Of a stretch of 64,000 nt of DNA, positions 23,556 to 35,971 are shown in pieces. The position numbers and the translations under genes were made by a program. Origin of the DNA: Syncephalis fuscata (lineage: Eukaryota > Zoopagomycota > Zoopagomycetes > Zoopagales > Piptocephalidaceae); NCBI GenBank assembly GCA_025786725.1, contig JAHLTZ010000057.1:1-64000 (forward strand), in the 5' to 3' direction. The notes under the pieces were generated by a model, which saw only the letters and a list, made by a program, of their open reading frames with translations, was not told the origin of the DNA and made no database searches. Within the stretch, counting starts at the first letter, position 1. Each line of letters starts with the position of its first letter.

Positions 23556-24561
23556 TCAATACAATACTTGTGCCTTTAAAGGGAACTTTTCTCCAGTTTC
23601 ACGTCCGATAAACGCACGACCATGAACGTGGCGGGCAAATCGATGCGCTTTTTCTTCGTTTTCCAACTGAATAATAAATCGATGAGAAAGAGATCCATTG
23701 GAACTAACAGCAATTGTGTTTTATGTTTTAGTTACTTCGTATGGTGATTATTAACTAGTTACTTACACAGGTAGCGCGAATATTGCTGGTTCAAATGTAT
23801 CAGCGGTATCACGGTCTCGTTGTAAACGTTTAGCATCCTCAATATTAGTATACCATGGCATGCCTGTAATAAGTACCGATCGACCTGAAGCACCGGCGAT
23901 ATGTGGGCTTTCTTTGAATGGTACATAATTAATCTACAATCAAATTAGTGTTATGGGGCTATTAATGAAATATCCATTTAATAAATGGCTTACAAATTTG
24001 CCTTTAATTTGACGGCCACCCATAAAAGTGCTATTGGCAGTGGCCATGAATAAAATGGCCGCCTCAGGATGAGTGAATTTAATACACACACGATAAACTA
24101 CTTGTGGTCTATTTGGATCACGTTCAAATGTAACTGTTGTTCATTAGTAGATGATTACTATTTAATTAATAGACTTACTTGATTCTGCCTCATCGATAGG
24201 AACTTGCGCTTTTTGTATCAAGTGTAGAAAATCGCGTTTGGTTAGTGTTGGATTCACCTTTTCTAATAAAACGCGATCGGTAGGTGATTCAGTTCGACCC
24301 GTCACTAGCCATTATCGATTAATAAGTATATTGTATATAGCTACGCTATTAAATACTTACGTTGGACTAATTGGTGTTCAGTGATTTTAAGAGGTAGACG
24401 CGTATCTTGCTTCTCCCAGTTATTTTGAAGTTTAGATGGATCAGGGATCGGTGTTTTGTTGTTGTTTAGTACCAATCCTTGATGAACATACGCACACCAA
24501 CTAGACGTGAGCTAGATAGCCCGGATATTAAAGTGCGTCGAGCAATCATACGAGCCACCAT
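23556..24561 (-). CDS. Putative mitochondrial RRM-like protein
   Basis: Five exons on the minus strand: 24561-24361, 24304-24179, 24133-23994, 23933-23767 and 23703-23556, stop TGA, about 250 residues. The N-terminus MVARMIARRTLISGLSSSR looks like a mitochondrial presequence. The C-terminal half (GRSVLITGMPWYTNIEDAKR and HRFIIQLENEEKAHRFARHV) has the beta-alpha-beta pattern of an RNA-recognition motif and could bind mitochondrial RNA or ribosomes. I do not recognise the exact family. Exon 1 needs a frame change near 24475-24500: it may contain a 29-nt intron (GTCTAG...CAAG would restore frame) or a sequence indel. Functional assignment is weak; that it is a spliced gene is well supported. Confidence 0.65.
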
Positions 24562-25018
24562 AGTGTATAATCGTCAGTGTAAAAGATTTGCAAAAAAGAA
24601 AAAAGTAAAGCTTTTAATGATCTAATGTGCATGTGAATAGTAATTAATTAATTAATTAATTAAAATTTATATTTGTAGAGTTCAATGATGATAATAATGA
24701 TGGGATCAATTAAAGACAAAGCTTATTTGTGTATAGATATAGATATATATTTACTTGTTGCCGCGTTATTATAATTAACAGATTGAAATAACGCTACAAT
24801 AGCAAATACAACATTAAATAAATGATCTTTTAATAATAAAAGCAAGTTAATTATTTGTTCTAAAAAGTGTTTAGGACATCGCCTATTTATACAGAAAAGG
24901 CAGGCAATGTGGAGTGTTATCGCATCACGCGGCCTGTATCTACCGCAACGCCTGTTCTCTATCTAATTTTCAATATTTAGTAGCTCTACACAAGTACATA
25001 GTTGTACACGTCGACAGT

Positions 25019-26258
25019 ATGAAATTAGTATACGCGTTGGGTCTTGGTGTCGGGATGGCGCTTGACTCGGTCAGAAAGAGGCGGCTTACGACTTCTGGTG
25101 CTGTTGCAGCGATGATAATTGGTATTGGAACGGCATTCAACCCGTCCAATATGTTTACTGCACTGCTATTTGGCTTCTTTCTTTCTTCGTCTCAATTGAC
25201 TAAGGTAGGTTACAGTGAAGACAATAACAGCCTGGCTTAAACGTATCGAATGTTAGTGGAGTGCTAAACGAAAAGCACGCGTCGAGGAACACGATATAAA
25301 AGAAGGTAGGCAGGCAGGCAGTTGTTTGTGATGTTTAGTCTAAACAAAAGTGTAAATGGCTATGTAGCAAAACAAGGACGCAATTATATTCAAGTGATCT
25401 GCAATAGTTTAACTGGCACAGCACTGGCTATATTTTATGCCTATCAACACTGGCATGAGTGGGATAAAGCACCAACGTTTGGTTATCATTCTATTGATAC
25501 CAAAATAATACTTGGATTTATTGGGTAAATAATTGGCTAGATGTAGAGTGCTAATAATGCTAATGGCTATGAATTACAGTTTTTATGCTTGTTGTTGCGG
25601 AGATACTGTAAGTGGCATTAAATGGTAGTAGTAGTAGTAGTAATAATAAATACTGATGGATATTATAGTGGGCCAGCGAATTGGGCGTGTTAAGTGAATC
25701 GGATCCACTATTAATTACTACGTTAAAACCAGTAAGTCAATTGACACACTAATTAGATATTTATATTCATTTACGCTTTATAATTTAGGTGCCAACTGGT
25801 ACGAATGGTGGCGTAAGTCTTATGGGACTGATTGCCTCATTTTCAGCTGGAAAGTTGATGGCTCTACTGGCTGGTGTTAGCTTGTACTTGGAAGGCTGTA
25901 CCACGATTCCATGGATGCGTCTTGTATTCTTTGGTGGCATGGCAGGACTGGGTGGATCACTGGTAGGTAGTAACAACAACAACAATAACAATCAGTAATG
26001 GCGTTTATTAATTCAATGTAGATTGATTCATTATTGGGAGCTACACCTCAACCATCCTATCGTACAAGTCGTAATGGGGTATCAGAGCATGCTGAACCTG
26101 GATCTAAGCACATCTCCGGTCTTGCTCTGCTAACTAATAATGAGGTAAGTATGGATCGCTGAATTGCGTTGCTACTAACTTTTAAATAGGTTAATTTCAT
26201 CTCTTCTTTATTAACCACGGCAATTACTTTTTCGTTCGGCCATTTAATATTTACTTGA
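25019..26258 (+). CDS. TMEM19: TMEM19/DUF92 integral membrane protein
   Basis: Eight exons (25019-25204, 25257-25305, 25368-25524, 25580-25607, 25669-25731, 25789-25962, 26022-26144, 26190-26258) yield 282 residues ending in TGA. DUF92 landmarks are LTTSGAVAAMIIG, FFLSSSQLTKWS, GRNYIQVICNS, CCCGDTWASELGVLS, VPTGTNGGVSLMGL, GLGGSLIDSLLGATPQPSY and HISGLALLTNNEVNFISSLL. There are about six membrane helices. A plant relative, VTE6, is a phytyl-phosphate kinase; the role in fungi and animals is not settled. The ATG at 25019 is the first ATG giving a sensible N-terminal helix; the open frame upstream begins only with GTG. Confidence 0.9.
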
Positions 26259-26749
26259 TTTGATTCATCAATAAATTAATAATATTCATTTATTGACCAT
26301 GTATTATATAACAAATAGTGTCTGTATCTTGCTTATGTTTAGTATTATGAATAGCTATATTATACATTTTGTTAATTATAATAAAGTAATTGCTCAACAG
26401 TATATATTATACCAAGCATTTATATAATTTCTTAATAACGATTATTGTATATAATTATTTGTCATAAAAACTATAGATACAGTGTATTATTGTGACACCA
26501 TCGGTTACTCATTTGTGCGGTTGCAAATGTCTGCTTCATAGAGCTTGCCGCAATTTAGTACATAGAACAAGACAATGAAACCACTTGCTGCGTGTTGTAG
26601 CAGAGTAAATACAAATAAGGCAATCCACAATGCTATTAACTTGATTTTCTGGCCATAAATACCCCGTGTCACGCCGTTGCAAGATCACACGGTGTGGATA
26701 TTATGGATTTTCCATGAACCGGATGCAAGGCTATTAGCAGACTACATAA
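26259..26749. other. Intergenic region
   Basis: AT-rich spacer of about 490 bp between TMEM19 and the 7-TM gene. The first 230 bp are very AT-rich. The part from 26500 is more mixed and probably holds the promoter and leader of the downstream gene. No RNA gene recognised. Confidence 0.45.
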
Positions 26750-27850
26750 ATGACACATGGATCAATTATGGCTAGGCATTCTTTGTATTTTATCCTCCAG
26801 TCTGTACTATTAGCATTCCTAATTAATTGTTGCACTTTATATCAAACATCTGCTGGATCAGATATGCCGGCCATTAGTCTTGCCGATATAGCAAACGCCG
26901 AGTGGACAAAAAATGCTACTACCTTTTGGGGCATTCTACTTCATCCGCTTGGAGAGATGAATATACTTGATTATTATATGCAGCCTGCTGGTAGTTTGAA
27001 TGAACAGCGAGGACGGCTATTTGGCAACCAGTTACAAACAATAATTGTTGTGCTAACGGGCAGTTTTGCCATACGCAATATGCTAATTGCTATTAAAATA
27101 ATCATACGGCAACCAAGATCATTAGTTTCATGGTGTTGTGCAATTCCTTCTCTTATAGGCATTTTAACTAGCTGCATATACATAATGGCCCAATTAGGAT
27201 GCTATTTTAATTGTCGTCACATTATCTGGTCAGTTACTACCGGTATATCCTTTGCAACCTTTGCAAATAGTCTTATATTGCTTCGGAAAGCCTATTTGGT
27301 CATAAATCGAAAAAAATGGGTGATTTATATTGGTCTACCATTTATGCTACTACAACATGCCAATACCGTACTTGTTGTGCTATATTGCTACTACACACTG
27401 GATCCAATAGTTGGCTGTGTTTTCAACTATCCACACTTTATAGTCTGGCATTGGTTTAGCGCTGTGGTTCCCCTTAATGTATTGTTTTCGGTTATTTTTA
27501 TCCGGGTTGCACTAAATCAATACCGACTATTTGGCTCGGATGCATGGAGAAGATTGGCGCGTGATGGTATTCAAACGATGTGTTTGACCGTACTATGCAA
27601 CATCGTTTCCTGTATTTTTATAGTGTTTGAAGTAGGCGGAGCTGGTTCCGATATATTTTTTTCTCTAGATTGGTAGGTACTAATTAGTGAATAAGTAGAA
27701 GTCTAAATGTAGATATTTAGGGTAATTGTCAGCACTATATTGATCAATCATTGTCAAAACATGCGAAAAAGCTTTGGTTATTCATATCGCCCCAAAACGC
27801 ATTTTATAGATAATATTTCGCAGATTGCCACAGCAAAGTCTTTAAATTAG
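26750..27850 (+). CDS. Orphan multi-pass (about 7-TM) membrane protein
   Basis: Two exons, 26750-27672 and 27721-27850, join in phase 2 to a 350-residue protein; the second exon is shown by continued frame through DWVIVSTILINHCQNMRKSF to a TAG. A hydrophobic N-terminus (LYFILQSVLLAFLINCC) resembles a signal peptide. A ~60-residue polar stretch and about seven hydrophobic helices follow, with a short basic C-tail (MRKSFGYSYRPKTHF). Cysteines CYF..CRH and CVF sit in predicted loops. The layout recalls a G-protein-coupled receptor, but no DRY or NPxxY motif is evident and I cannot place the family. A second ATG at 26768 is an equally good start. Confidence 0.7.
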
Positions 27851-28464
27851 TATAGTATATTATTTTTATTTATATAAACCTGTAAAGCTTAACATTTAAT
27901 GAAATAAAGAGAATTAAAAAACTTTATCTTCTATTAGTAATAATAATAAACTGGCTATATAACTATTTTTTACGTAACCAAAAAATAGTACTTGGAGTAT
28001 AGCGTAAAAGCGTATAAATAGTAATTCTAAGTGTAGGAAAAATTAAATAATTACAATTAAATAATATAATAATAGCTTTAGAATTTAATTTTGTTTTAAT
28101 GCAATTAATGAAGTGGATAAATAAACTTTACATATAATAAAGCAAATTACCTGATATTTTGCCCAAGTATACATGTGACATATAGATAGCTATTGGCAAA
28201 GTATATTGTTATTGTATTGCATGATAATGCAATAGTTGCGATAGTACGCTAATAAATGTGCAAAAATAGCAGTTTTTAGTCATTTATGACTTGTATAAAC
28301 AAAATACAGCAAAATGATTGCCAGATTCTAGTTCTCCGTGCCTAGTTATAAAAATTGGTATAAGAATTAGAACAACGATTTTTGCAAAAAAATGTTAATT
28401 GAAAATGCAATTTACGTATGTTGGTTAATATTTACGTTATATGTAGATATATAGCATAAACTGC
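27851..28464. other. Intergenic AT-rich region
   Basis: About 610 bp of strongly AT-rich sequence between the 7-TM gene and the left inverted-repeat arm. An AATAAAG polyadenylation-like signal lies near 27902. Nothing else is recognisable. Confidence 0.45.
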
Positions 28465-31214
28465 CAATGTGCATCGATATTTTTTTATAGTAAATTGCTA
28501 CCATGCTTGCCTTAACGCTGTTGATTGCTTTGGATTTACTTTATGCCAACTTTTGTCTTTAGTATTAAATTTCTAAAATCATAAAACTTAATTGTTTTTT
28601 ATTAACCAATTTACACGTAAATACTTTCATAGCGTTAATGAGGCATTTTACATTTGAAATTCAAACTGTATTTTGTCAGTATTTAAAACAGTTCAACTAA
28701 AAAATGGTGTTTTTTGCTGCAGCCATAGCTATTGGAAATAAAAATATATTTTACAATGAATGCGTATTAAAAGCATTGAATATTGTGCATTGGTGGTAAA
28801 ACGTTCATGCAACTATCCTGACTATACGCGAACAAGCAGATATCTGCATGATAGTCATAGCTAATCACAAGTAAGACATTACTGTAAACACAGTGTTTAT
28901 AGTCGATGGCAATTTTATGAATTAAAGAAAGCATTTAGACTGATATTCTAGCTATAAAAATAAACCAGCACTTTGAACAATGTCATAGCTGATTAAAAAT
29001 GAGACACTTGTGCAACTAAAATATTTATCAAAAGCAACAATTATCATTAGATGTATACTGCATCGACGACTATTGGCATTGCCAATACCATGTTGGAAAC
29101 TAATCATGGCTGTATAGTAACCAGCAACAATATCTCATAGCATGGTCCACCAATGATGCTGGTTATGCTTAATACACAACACCATTAATGCTAATAAAAT
29201 AGTCAATCTGAATGACGAATACACCGTTCATAACATGTGTAGCCATCAAGTTATCAGTGTATGTTATTGCACTATTGTACAGACATTGCAACTATATGTA
29301 ATAGCTACCGCCAATGTATTTACTAGTTGATAGACTATTAGCTATTATGTTAGCTGTCCAATATAGCTGACAAGCTGACAGCAAATACTAATCAAAAGTG
29401 TATCAATTATAACTAACAAATAGTTAAATTTAGCTTTTGTTAATATTTATTACTTGGCTATAATGCCTAATTAGTCTTGCTAATGCAATGGCTGGTTTAT
29501 TAATATTTATTAATAGCATACGACCATGTATTACAATATTGATACTAATTAACATACAATGACTATTGACACGTATTTGATTACAATGAATAGTAACAAT
29601 AATGCCAGCTATTGCATAGCTATACAAATAGTATTGATTGTTGTTACTATGTGTGCATTGATATACATGTTGATGGATGTATATTGTTGTATATTGTTTG
29701 AGTATATATATTTCTAATAAAGCAGCCAATATGTGCTACTTGTTAGCGCGTATTAGCATTGATCATCAGTAATGCCAACTGGCTGCTACCGGCAATATTG
29801 TAAGCGTACTAGGCAGCAATTGCTATACGCATGCTTATTACTGACCAATACTTGTGTTGCTTTTCTGTGTATCATTAGATGCGCATGTATAAGGATGTCA
29901 GTTGTCGGATATGGCATTTATATTGTGATATTGATAACAACGCTAGTAGTGACGACTAAACTAATGCAATTGACAATGTAATGCGCCAATAGTCGTTAGT
30001 GCGTACGAATATACGGCTATTGATTACAGCTAGCAAGCCATGCACTTTTGTTAAATATAGTTAGCGCGCATGTGCATTATGTCTAATGAAGCCAACTATA
30101 TCTACAGTTGCTGATGCTGTTAAAACAGTCATATATAAGTAAATAACAACTTACATATTAGCTGATTACAATAATATATCTGCTCACTCGAATGTATAGC
30201 AATGGTGTATCAACAGGCAAATATATACAGTTGGTGATTGTTGCTAGCAATACTGATATCAGCACTATGTTAATTGGCAAATCAGCCGGCATATTATGCA
30301 ACAAGCCGCACTAGACGCATACCAATTATTATGTATACTACTTTATTGGTATGTCGTATCATGGGCAGCGTGTTGCTATGTTGATTTTGATCGTGCTATT
30401 GTATCTATTTTTATCATAAGCATTAGCAAGCACAGCCACTTTCTTATAAATGCCTACTATTTAACATAACTTTAAACAAATAGCTTCTATAGCAACAATA
30501 ACAATATGGTATTCAGTAGCTTTGGTATGTCGTCTAGTTGCTTGAGCTGTATTACATTATCAACATATTGCAATTAGTTAAGAGCAATGTAACTATACTC
30601 GCGTTGGCTATTTGAACAACAATATCATTGCATTATATTACTTGCTTGTATTGTTTGCCTTAAATTCAGCACACCAATATTAAACAATTGATTAACAAAT
30701 ATTAGCGTGATTTGGCGATCGAGTACCTAATTTAACAGTATTTGTTCTATTGAACATGGGACTGGATGGCGAGTGACATCAATCAGAAAAATATCCATTA
30801 TTGTAGATTTATTATCCAGTATGTACATATTCTCTATTCACCTATATCATTCCTACTCTACTCACATTACTATATATCACTCTATAATATACCAAGTACA
30901 TTATATACATATTACAGGTTTCAAGTTATATAGCCTAATGAATAAGATGAGCGAAATTGACTAAACTTTATTAATAATAAAGATAGCGACAATCAAACAA
31001 CAGTATTGAGCAGCGAGTAATTAGTATACAATAAAATGTGTCTAGTGTATTTTAGAATGATATATAGTAGTATGGAATAAAATGATATATGATATAGGTA
31101 AATGGTGGATATATGTGTACTGAATAATAAATCTATGATGATGAGTATTTGATGCTTGATGTCACTCACCACCCATCATCACGTTCAATAGATTGGATGT
31201 TATTAAATTTAGTC
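28465..31214 (+). repeat. Left arm of 2.75 kb inverted repeat
   Basis: This 2,750 bp block reappears reverse-complemented at 51178-53926 with only scattered differences over its whole length (for example near 28672 and 29090). The left boundary is at CAATGTGCATCGATATT and the right boundary at TATTAAATTTAGTC. ORFs of 99, 69 and 63 codons inside are identical in both copies but look like no known protein, so there is no sign of a transposase. Neither terminal inverted repeats nor matching target duplications were found at the ends. It is either a non-autonomous element or an inverted segmental duplication. Confidence 0.92.
30690..31214. repeat. Terminal imperfect palindrome of the 2.75 kb repeat (dispersed repeat pair)
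   Basis: Two copies of the dispersed repeat face each other. The first runs from about 30690 (TGTTCTATTGAACATGGGAC at ~30740, TTTATTATCCAGTATGTACA at ~30810). The second runs backwards to 31214 (GTGTACTGAATAATAAATCT, then CATCATCACGTTCAATAGAT). They meet at TTTATTAATAATAAAG near 30970. The same palindrome recurs at 51178-51700 in the other arm. Confidence 0.65.
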
Positions 31215-31347
31215 ACTTGGTCACCAGACAAACAATATGATGATGTAATGATTAAATAAAACTTGTCACTTGTTTCCATGTTCAAAAGATTGGATATATA
31301 ATTTATAATAGATTATTCAAAAAAAATAATTCATACTTTTCAGTTTA

Positions 31348-32968
31348 TTATACTTGCTTAATTGACCAGGGCAGCAATAATAGTCCACCGTTAGATGAGT
31401 AAGTGTTATTAGCATTTCGCTCTGTTGTTTTAACATCTGATTTGGCTCGGTCATAGAGCCAGAGACCGTAAAATGTTAGTAGAATACCTATGGCCTGTAT
31501 ACTTGATACTGGTTGTTGGAACCATACCAAGGCGGCCATAATAACCACTACGCGTTTCATTAGTGATGCAATACTGTAGGATACAGCGGTACAGGTGGCT
31601 AGTACATTAATCGCTAATAATGCTTGACAAAAATGGGCGGTGGCATTTAAGAAAAAGTAGTAGCCAATAAGATAAATGGGTGTTTCATCGGCAATGCCTG
31701 TATAGACACGGCCGTTAATCTCGCCATGGCCAAATAGTAGTTGGGCCCCTTCGGCGTAGAACCATCCAGGTGATAGACATACAAATGCACTACAGGCTGA
31801 CCATATAAGCATATTTAACTTGTCCATACGTGGTTTAGAATTGGCCACATTATCGCCAGTGTCGCGGAACATAACCCGTTTGCTAAAAACGTTCTGCGCT
31901 ACATAGACCATACTTGATCCTAATGCGCACAATAGTCCTACAAACTGTAATTTTAGTTCAGACATACATGCCAGCATGACGCCCAATGTTAATGGTATTA
32001 ATGCCAAATAAACACGGGGTGAATAGCGTGCACCATACAATAGTCGATAAACGATAACTGTAAATAATGGCGATAGTGCCTATATAAATAAATAAACAAG
32101 TTTTATTAATATTATTAGTGTTATAGGTTACTGACATACCTTGACGGTGTGTACCGAACTGATAGGTACACGTGATGTTGCTACACTCGTAAGTACTTGA
32201 GATCCAATTTGAAACCCACACAGTGGCACGACAGTCTTTAGTAAGTCTATACTTGGACCTTGTAAACGTGACAGACCAAGGCCCTTGGCCGCAATAATGC
32301 CATAGACGGCAATAAATGCAAATTGAACCCAGCTTACAGTCACTGGATAATGGAATATATTAAGGAGCTGCTTGCCCACGTTGTTAGCAACAGCGGATGA
32401 AGCATACCATGCGAGACAAAGCATTATTAAATAAGCAGAGTCACCGCCTAAATGTTCTATCCATCGACGAGCCTGCGTCGACACATAGCCTACTAGAGGA
32501 TGTTGTACCAAATTCGACTTTTCTTCATGCGTATACATCCCGTAATCACGATAATCATTGGGCACTGTGGCATTATGGTGATTATAACTAGTAGTGGGAT
32601 AATTGAAAGTGGCAGTATTAGGAGATACAGATGGTATATTGTTAAGTACTGGACTGTGAGGCGTATACGGTGGTGGCGGGTCTTCCTGAAAAGCCAGCGG
32701 TGATGCCGACTCAATAAAACGCTTCTCAGTCAAGCTAAAAGCCGGTGCTGGTTGTCTTTCATCGTGTATTTGTTTATTTGTAATAGAGCTAGTTGCTACG
32801 GTAGCGCTATTATACGCAGCTGTCGAGCGAGATTGTAATCGCGACTGTGGTCCGGTAAACGGAAGTGCAGTGGCGGTAGCCGACTGTTCATATAGATACA
32901 TATACATTTAATATACAATATAGTGCGTCAATAACACTAATATTACGCTCATTGACACTACTTACCAT
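31348..32968 (-). CDS. Nucleotide-sugar/triose-phosphate transporter family protein (SLC35/TPT)
   Basis: Transporter of the Golgi/ER SLC35-TPT group, with the SLY41/SLC35E layout. The C-terminal ~330 residues hold about ten membrane helices, with hallmark stretches NVGKQLLNIFHYPVTVSWVQ, VPISSVHTVKALSPLFTVIV and VAQNVFSKRVMF. The N-terminal ~130 residues are a polar Ser/Pro-rich tail (DPPPPYTPHSP). Main exons are 32883-32140 and 32079-31348. A likely first coding exon is just the ATG at 32968-32966 followed by GTAAGT, spliced onto TCG at 32883 to begin MSATATALPF; this gives 492 residues. The alternative is an unspliced start at 32907. The substrate cannot be told from sequence. Confidence 0.85.
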
Positions 32969-33935
32969 CACAAACTCTGACAGTGGCAACCGTAATAATG
33001 ATGAAAGATTACGCCAAGTCACAAGCAACTCCAAACAATATACTATTAGTTTGCTGCAAAAAGAAAGGAAAGCAAAAAGAAAAGGAGAAATGCTATTGTT
33101 ATTGCTGCTGCTGTTTCTACTACCACTGTTGTTGAAGTGGACAAGACGATAAAGAGTTTAAGTTGAAGTGGGACAAGGATAGAAGACTATCATTGAGTGA
33201 TAATCACTCGGACTACTTTAGGGATCGTTGGGGGAGTCTAAACTTGGTATAGACCGTGTATGAGAAATAACTTGCATCCAACTGCATAATTACAATGGGC
33301 CTATATTTAGTAACAACAATATCGGTGCCATTTAATAAATTATTTGAAAATTATTTGTAAAACTAATTAGATACTAATTAGCTAGTAAAGTAATAAGTAA
33401 TGATTTAATAATTAAAAAGATTTAAAAAATCTAATAATGTGTACAACAATAATGTACATACCAACAAGTACTAATTGCCCGCAAATACCGAATTTGTTTA
33501 ACAATAAACGGCTTGCTATTCTGTCGTTATACATGACTAAAAATAACAAGTCCTGTTGATCAATTTATAGATAGTAAAACAGCAAGGAGCTATTTACCCA
33601 GGATACAGAATGTTGGAATTATCGTCATTGTGTTATCGCATGTTAAAACACCGCCGATGTGTTACCATCGATATTATGCTCATGATGTATTGAACCAAAC
33701 ACCACGGGAAGAATTGTTCATCCACTTACTAATCCACACATTTCATGTTTCCATACTGCACCCCTTGCGGTTTTTCTTCTTTTTAAGCAACATTTTTTGT
33801 TTTTGAAGAATTAGCTTATCACGCTTTTTACGAATATTTGATAATTGCAATTGTTTTTTCTATACAAACTTAATTTATTGCATTTGTTTGTATACTATTT
33901 GCGCAACATTTCAAAAATAGCATCGTATCGATATA
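32969..33935. other. Intergenic region between divergent transporter genes
   Basis: About 970 bp separating the SLC35 gene (leftward) from the first MFS gene (rightward); it should hold both promoters. It contains an imperfect purine-rich stretch at 33055-33090 and a TTG/CTG-rich run at 33095-33130. No conserved ORF. Confidence 0.45.
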
Positions 33936-35971
33936 ATGTCAAAATCGCCTACCAATGGTGCCACTACTAGTGGCGACAATAGCCATACTACCGATGTCGA
34001 TAGCAGTAGTATGAGTAGTAGCAGTAGTAACAGTAGCGATGGCATCGATTTAGCTATTAGTGCCAATGCTACTGAAGTAATACTACCTAGGGAAAGTACG
34101 CCTTTACCAACACGACAGCTTATTGTCATATGTTGTGCTCGTTTTGGTGAACCAGTTTCTTTTACCATGCTATTTCCATTTGTATATTTTGTAAGTAGTT
34201 ATATTAATGTCAATGTCAATCAAAACTAATTATGGTAACAACTTTTAATAATTTAATCAACTAGATGGTAAGATATTAATACTTTACTGAAAATAACAAC
34301 AGCGTACTAATAATCGCTAGATAAGAGACTTCATATGACCGATGACCAAAAGGAGATTGGTTACTATGTTGGCTTTCTAGCTTCATCATTTGCGGTTGCT
34401 CAATTCTTTAGCGGTAAGTTGCTGTTGTACATTTGTATTTAATAAGGGGTGGACTTGCAGATGGGTGCTTATGCATATTGAATAGGTCTCCCTTGGGGCT
34501 ACTTGTCCGACCAGATTGGCCGTCGTCCGGTTATTATGGCTGGCCTACTTGGGACTACAATATGCTCATTGTTATTTGGTCTAAGCACGTCGTTTGCTTG
34601 GGCCATAACAGTGCGTATTATGGCCGGTCTATTAAACGGCAATATCGGTGTTGTTAAAAGTATGGTGGGCGAAATTACTGATGCAACAAATCAAGGTAAA
34701 TAGCACTATGCGCAGGTATACAAAGACTAACTGTCCATTTAGCGCGTGCATTTAGTTTTTTGCCTATGGTCTATGGCATGGGATGTATTGTCGGACCAAC
34801 TATTGGCGGACTGCTTTCCTATCCAGCCGACAAGTATCCAGAGCTATTTGGCGATAGTGCTTTCCTACATAACTACCCATTCTTTTTGCCTTGTGCTATT
34901 TGTGCATGTTTCACATTCATTGGCTTTTTACTTACTTTGTTTTGCTTGGAAGAAACGCTAAATTCCGAAAAATATGCCGAAAAGACCGGTACACGTACTC
35001 GAAAACACTCTACCGCAGCAAGTCTGTGCCCATCAACCGATGCTGGCATAGCTAGTGAAATTAGCCCATTGCTTGGCACGTCTCCTACTCCAAACTATAC
35101 TGGCAATAGTGGCACAGGATTAATAAATTACAAGCCTATGATCCATGGTCTATCGAAAAATAACAGAAACACACCACGAACATTGGAAAGCAACAGTACT
35201 AACAACCACCATCCTAATGCAAGCAAGAAGTTTATTCCGAGTCAATGCTGGGCACCTATCGTTGCTGGCGGCGCCCTTGCGTTTCAATCAATTATATTTG
35301 ATGAAATATTTCCTATATGGGCTGCAACACCTATCATACTAGGTGGTCTTAATTTCTCATCCAACAACATTGGTGCTACGTTGTCAGCAGCTGGTGTATT
35401 CACGCTATTTGTCCAGTTATTCCTATTTCCCTCGCTAGAAAGACGGTTTGGTCCACACCGCTTGTTTTATTTGTCTATGTTTGCATACTCAGTTGTTTTG
35501 TTTATTTTCCCTTCGCTTTCACTACTTGTTGGTGTGTCATATGGTGAAATTGATCCACGTATATTGCTCTGGACATGTTTAATTCTATGTATGGGATGGC
35601 GTATTACATGCAGTGTTCTAAGCTTTACCTCATATAACTTATTGGTAAGTTGATGGCTAGTCTATGCGTACTAGTTATGCTAATTTATAGTTCAATAGAT
35701 CCTTGAATCGGCTCGCGGTACTGGCACGCTTGGTACGGTCAATGGAGCGGCTATGTGTGCCCAATCGTTGGCGCGTGCTATAGGACCCGCACTAGGTGGC
35801 ATTTTATGGAGTTGGTCTTTGCAGGCCAAATGTGACTATCCGTTTAATTACTCACTTACCTGGAACATCGCCGGGTGTGCCAGTCTTATCACAGCCATCT
35901 GGATGATGCGCACCATTCCAAAAAAACCAAATAACGCTGCTGAAACGGTATTTGATAGTAGTCGTGCTTAA
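33936..35971 (+). CDS. Major facilitator superfamily transporter, copy 1
   Basis: Fungal 12-helix MFS transporter of the DHA1/ZIFL-like type. Exons are 33936-34190, a 3-nt exon ATG at ~34265-34267, 34326-34413, 34486-34695, 34743-35644 and 35699-35971, giving 576 residues. A Ser-rich N-tail precedes helix 1 (ICCARFGEPVSFTMLFPFVY). MFS motif A is GLPWGYLSDQIGRRPV. A long polar loop (residues ~265-345) lies between the six-helix halves, and helix 11 has GTLGTVNGAA. The exon after the ATG exon appears to start two residues short compared with copy 2 (RLHMTDD against VKDFHLSDD), so an indel or shifted acceptor at 34321-34326 is possible. The substrate is unknown. The paralogue follows in tandem. 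Confidence 0.88.
34265..34267 (+). other. Three-nucleotide exon (ATG) in MFS copy 1
   Basis: The triplet ATG sits between an acceptor (TCAACTAG) and a donor (GTAAGATATT). It supplies the Met that family members have between FVYF and the basic-acidic RDFH-like stretch. The same arrangement occurs in MFS copy 2 at 37539-37541. Confidence 0.7.

Noticed and set aside
29430-30964. ORFs of 99, 69 and 63 codons present in both 2.75 kb arms
   Set aside because: Identity merely follows the recent duplication. They show no transposase motif or any recognisable domain.
32397-32714. Antisense ORFs over the SLC35-type gene
   Set aside because: Shadow frames of the real coding sequence on the other strand.
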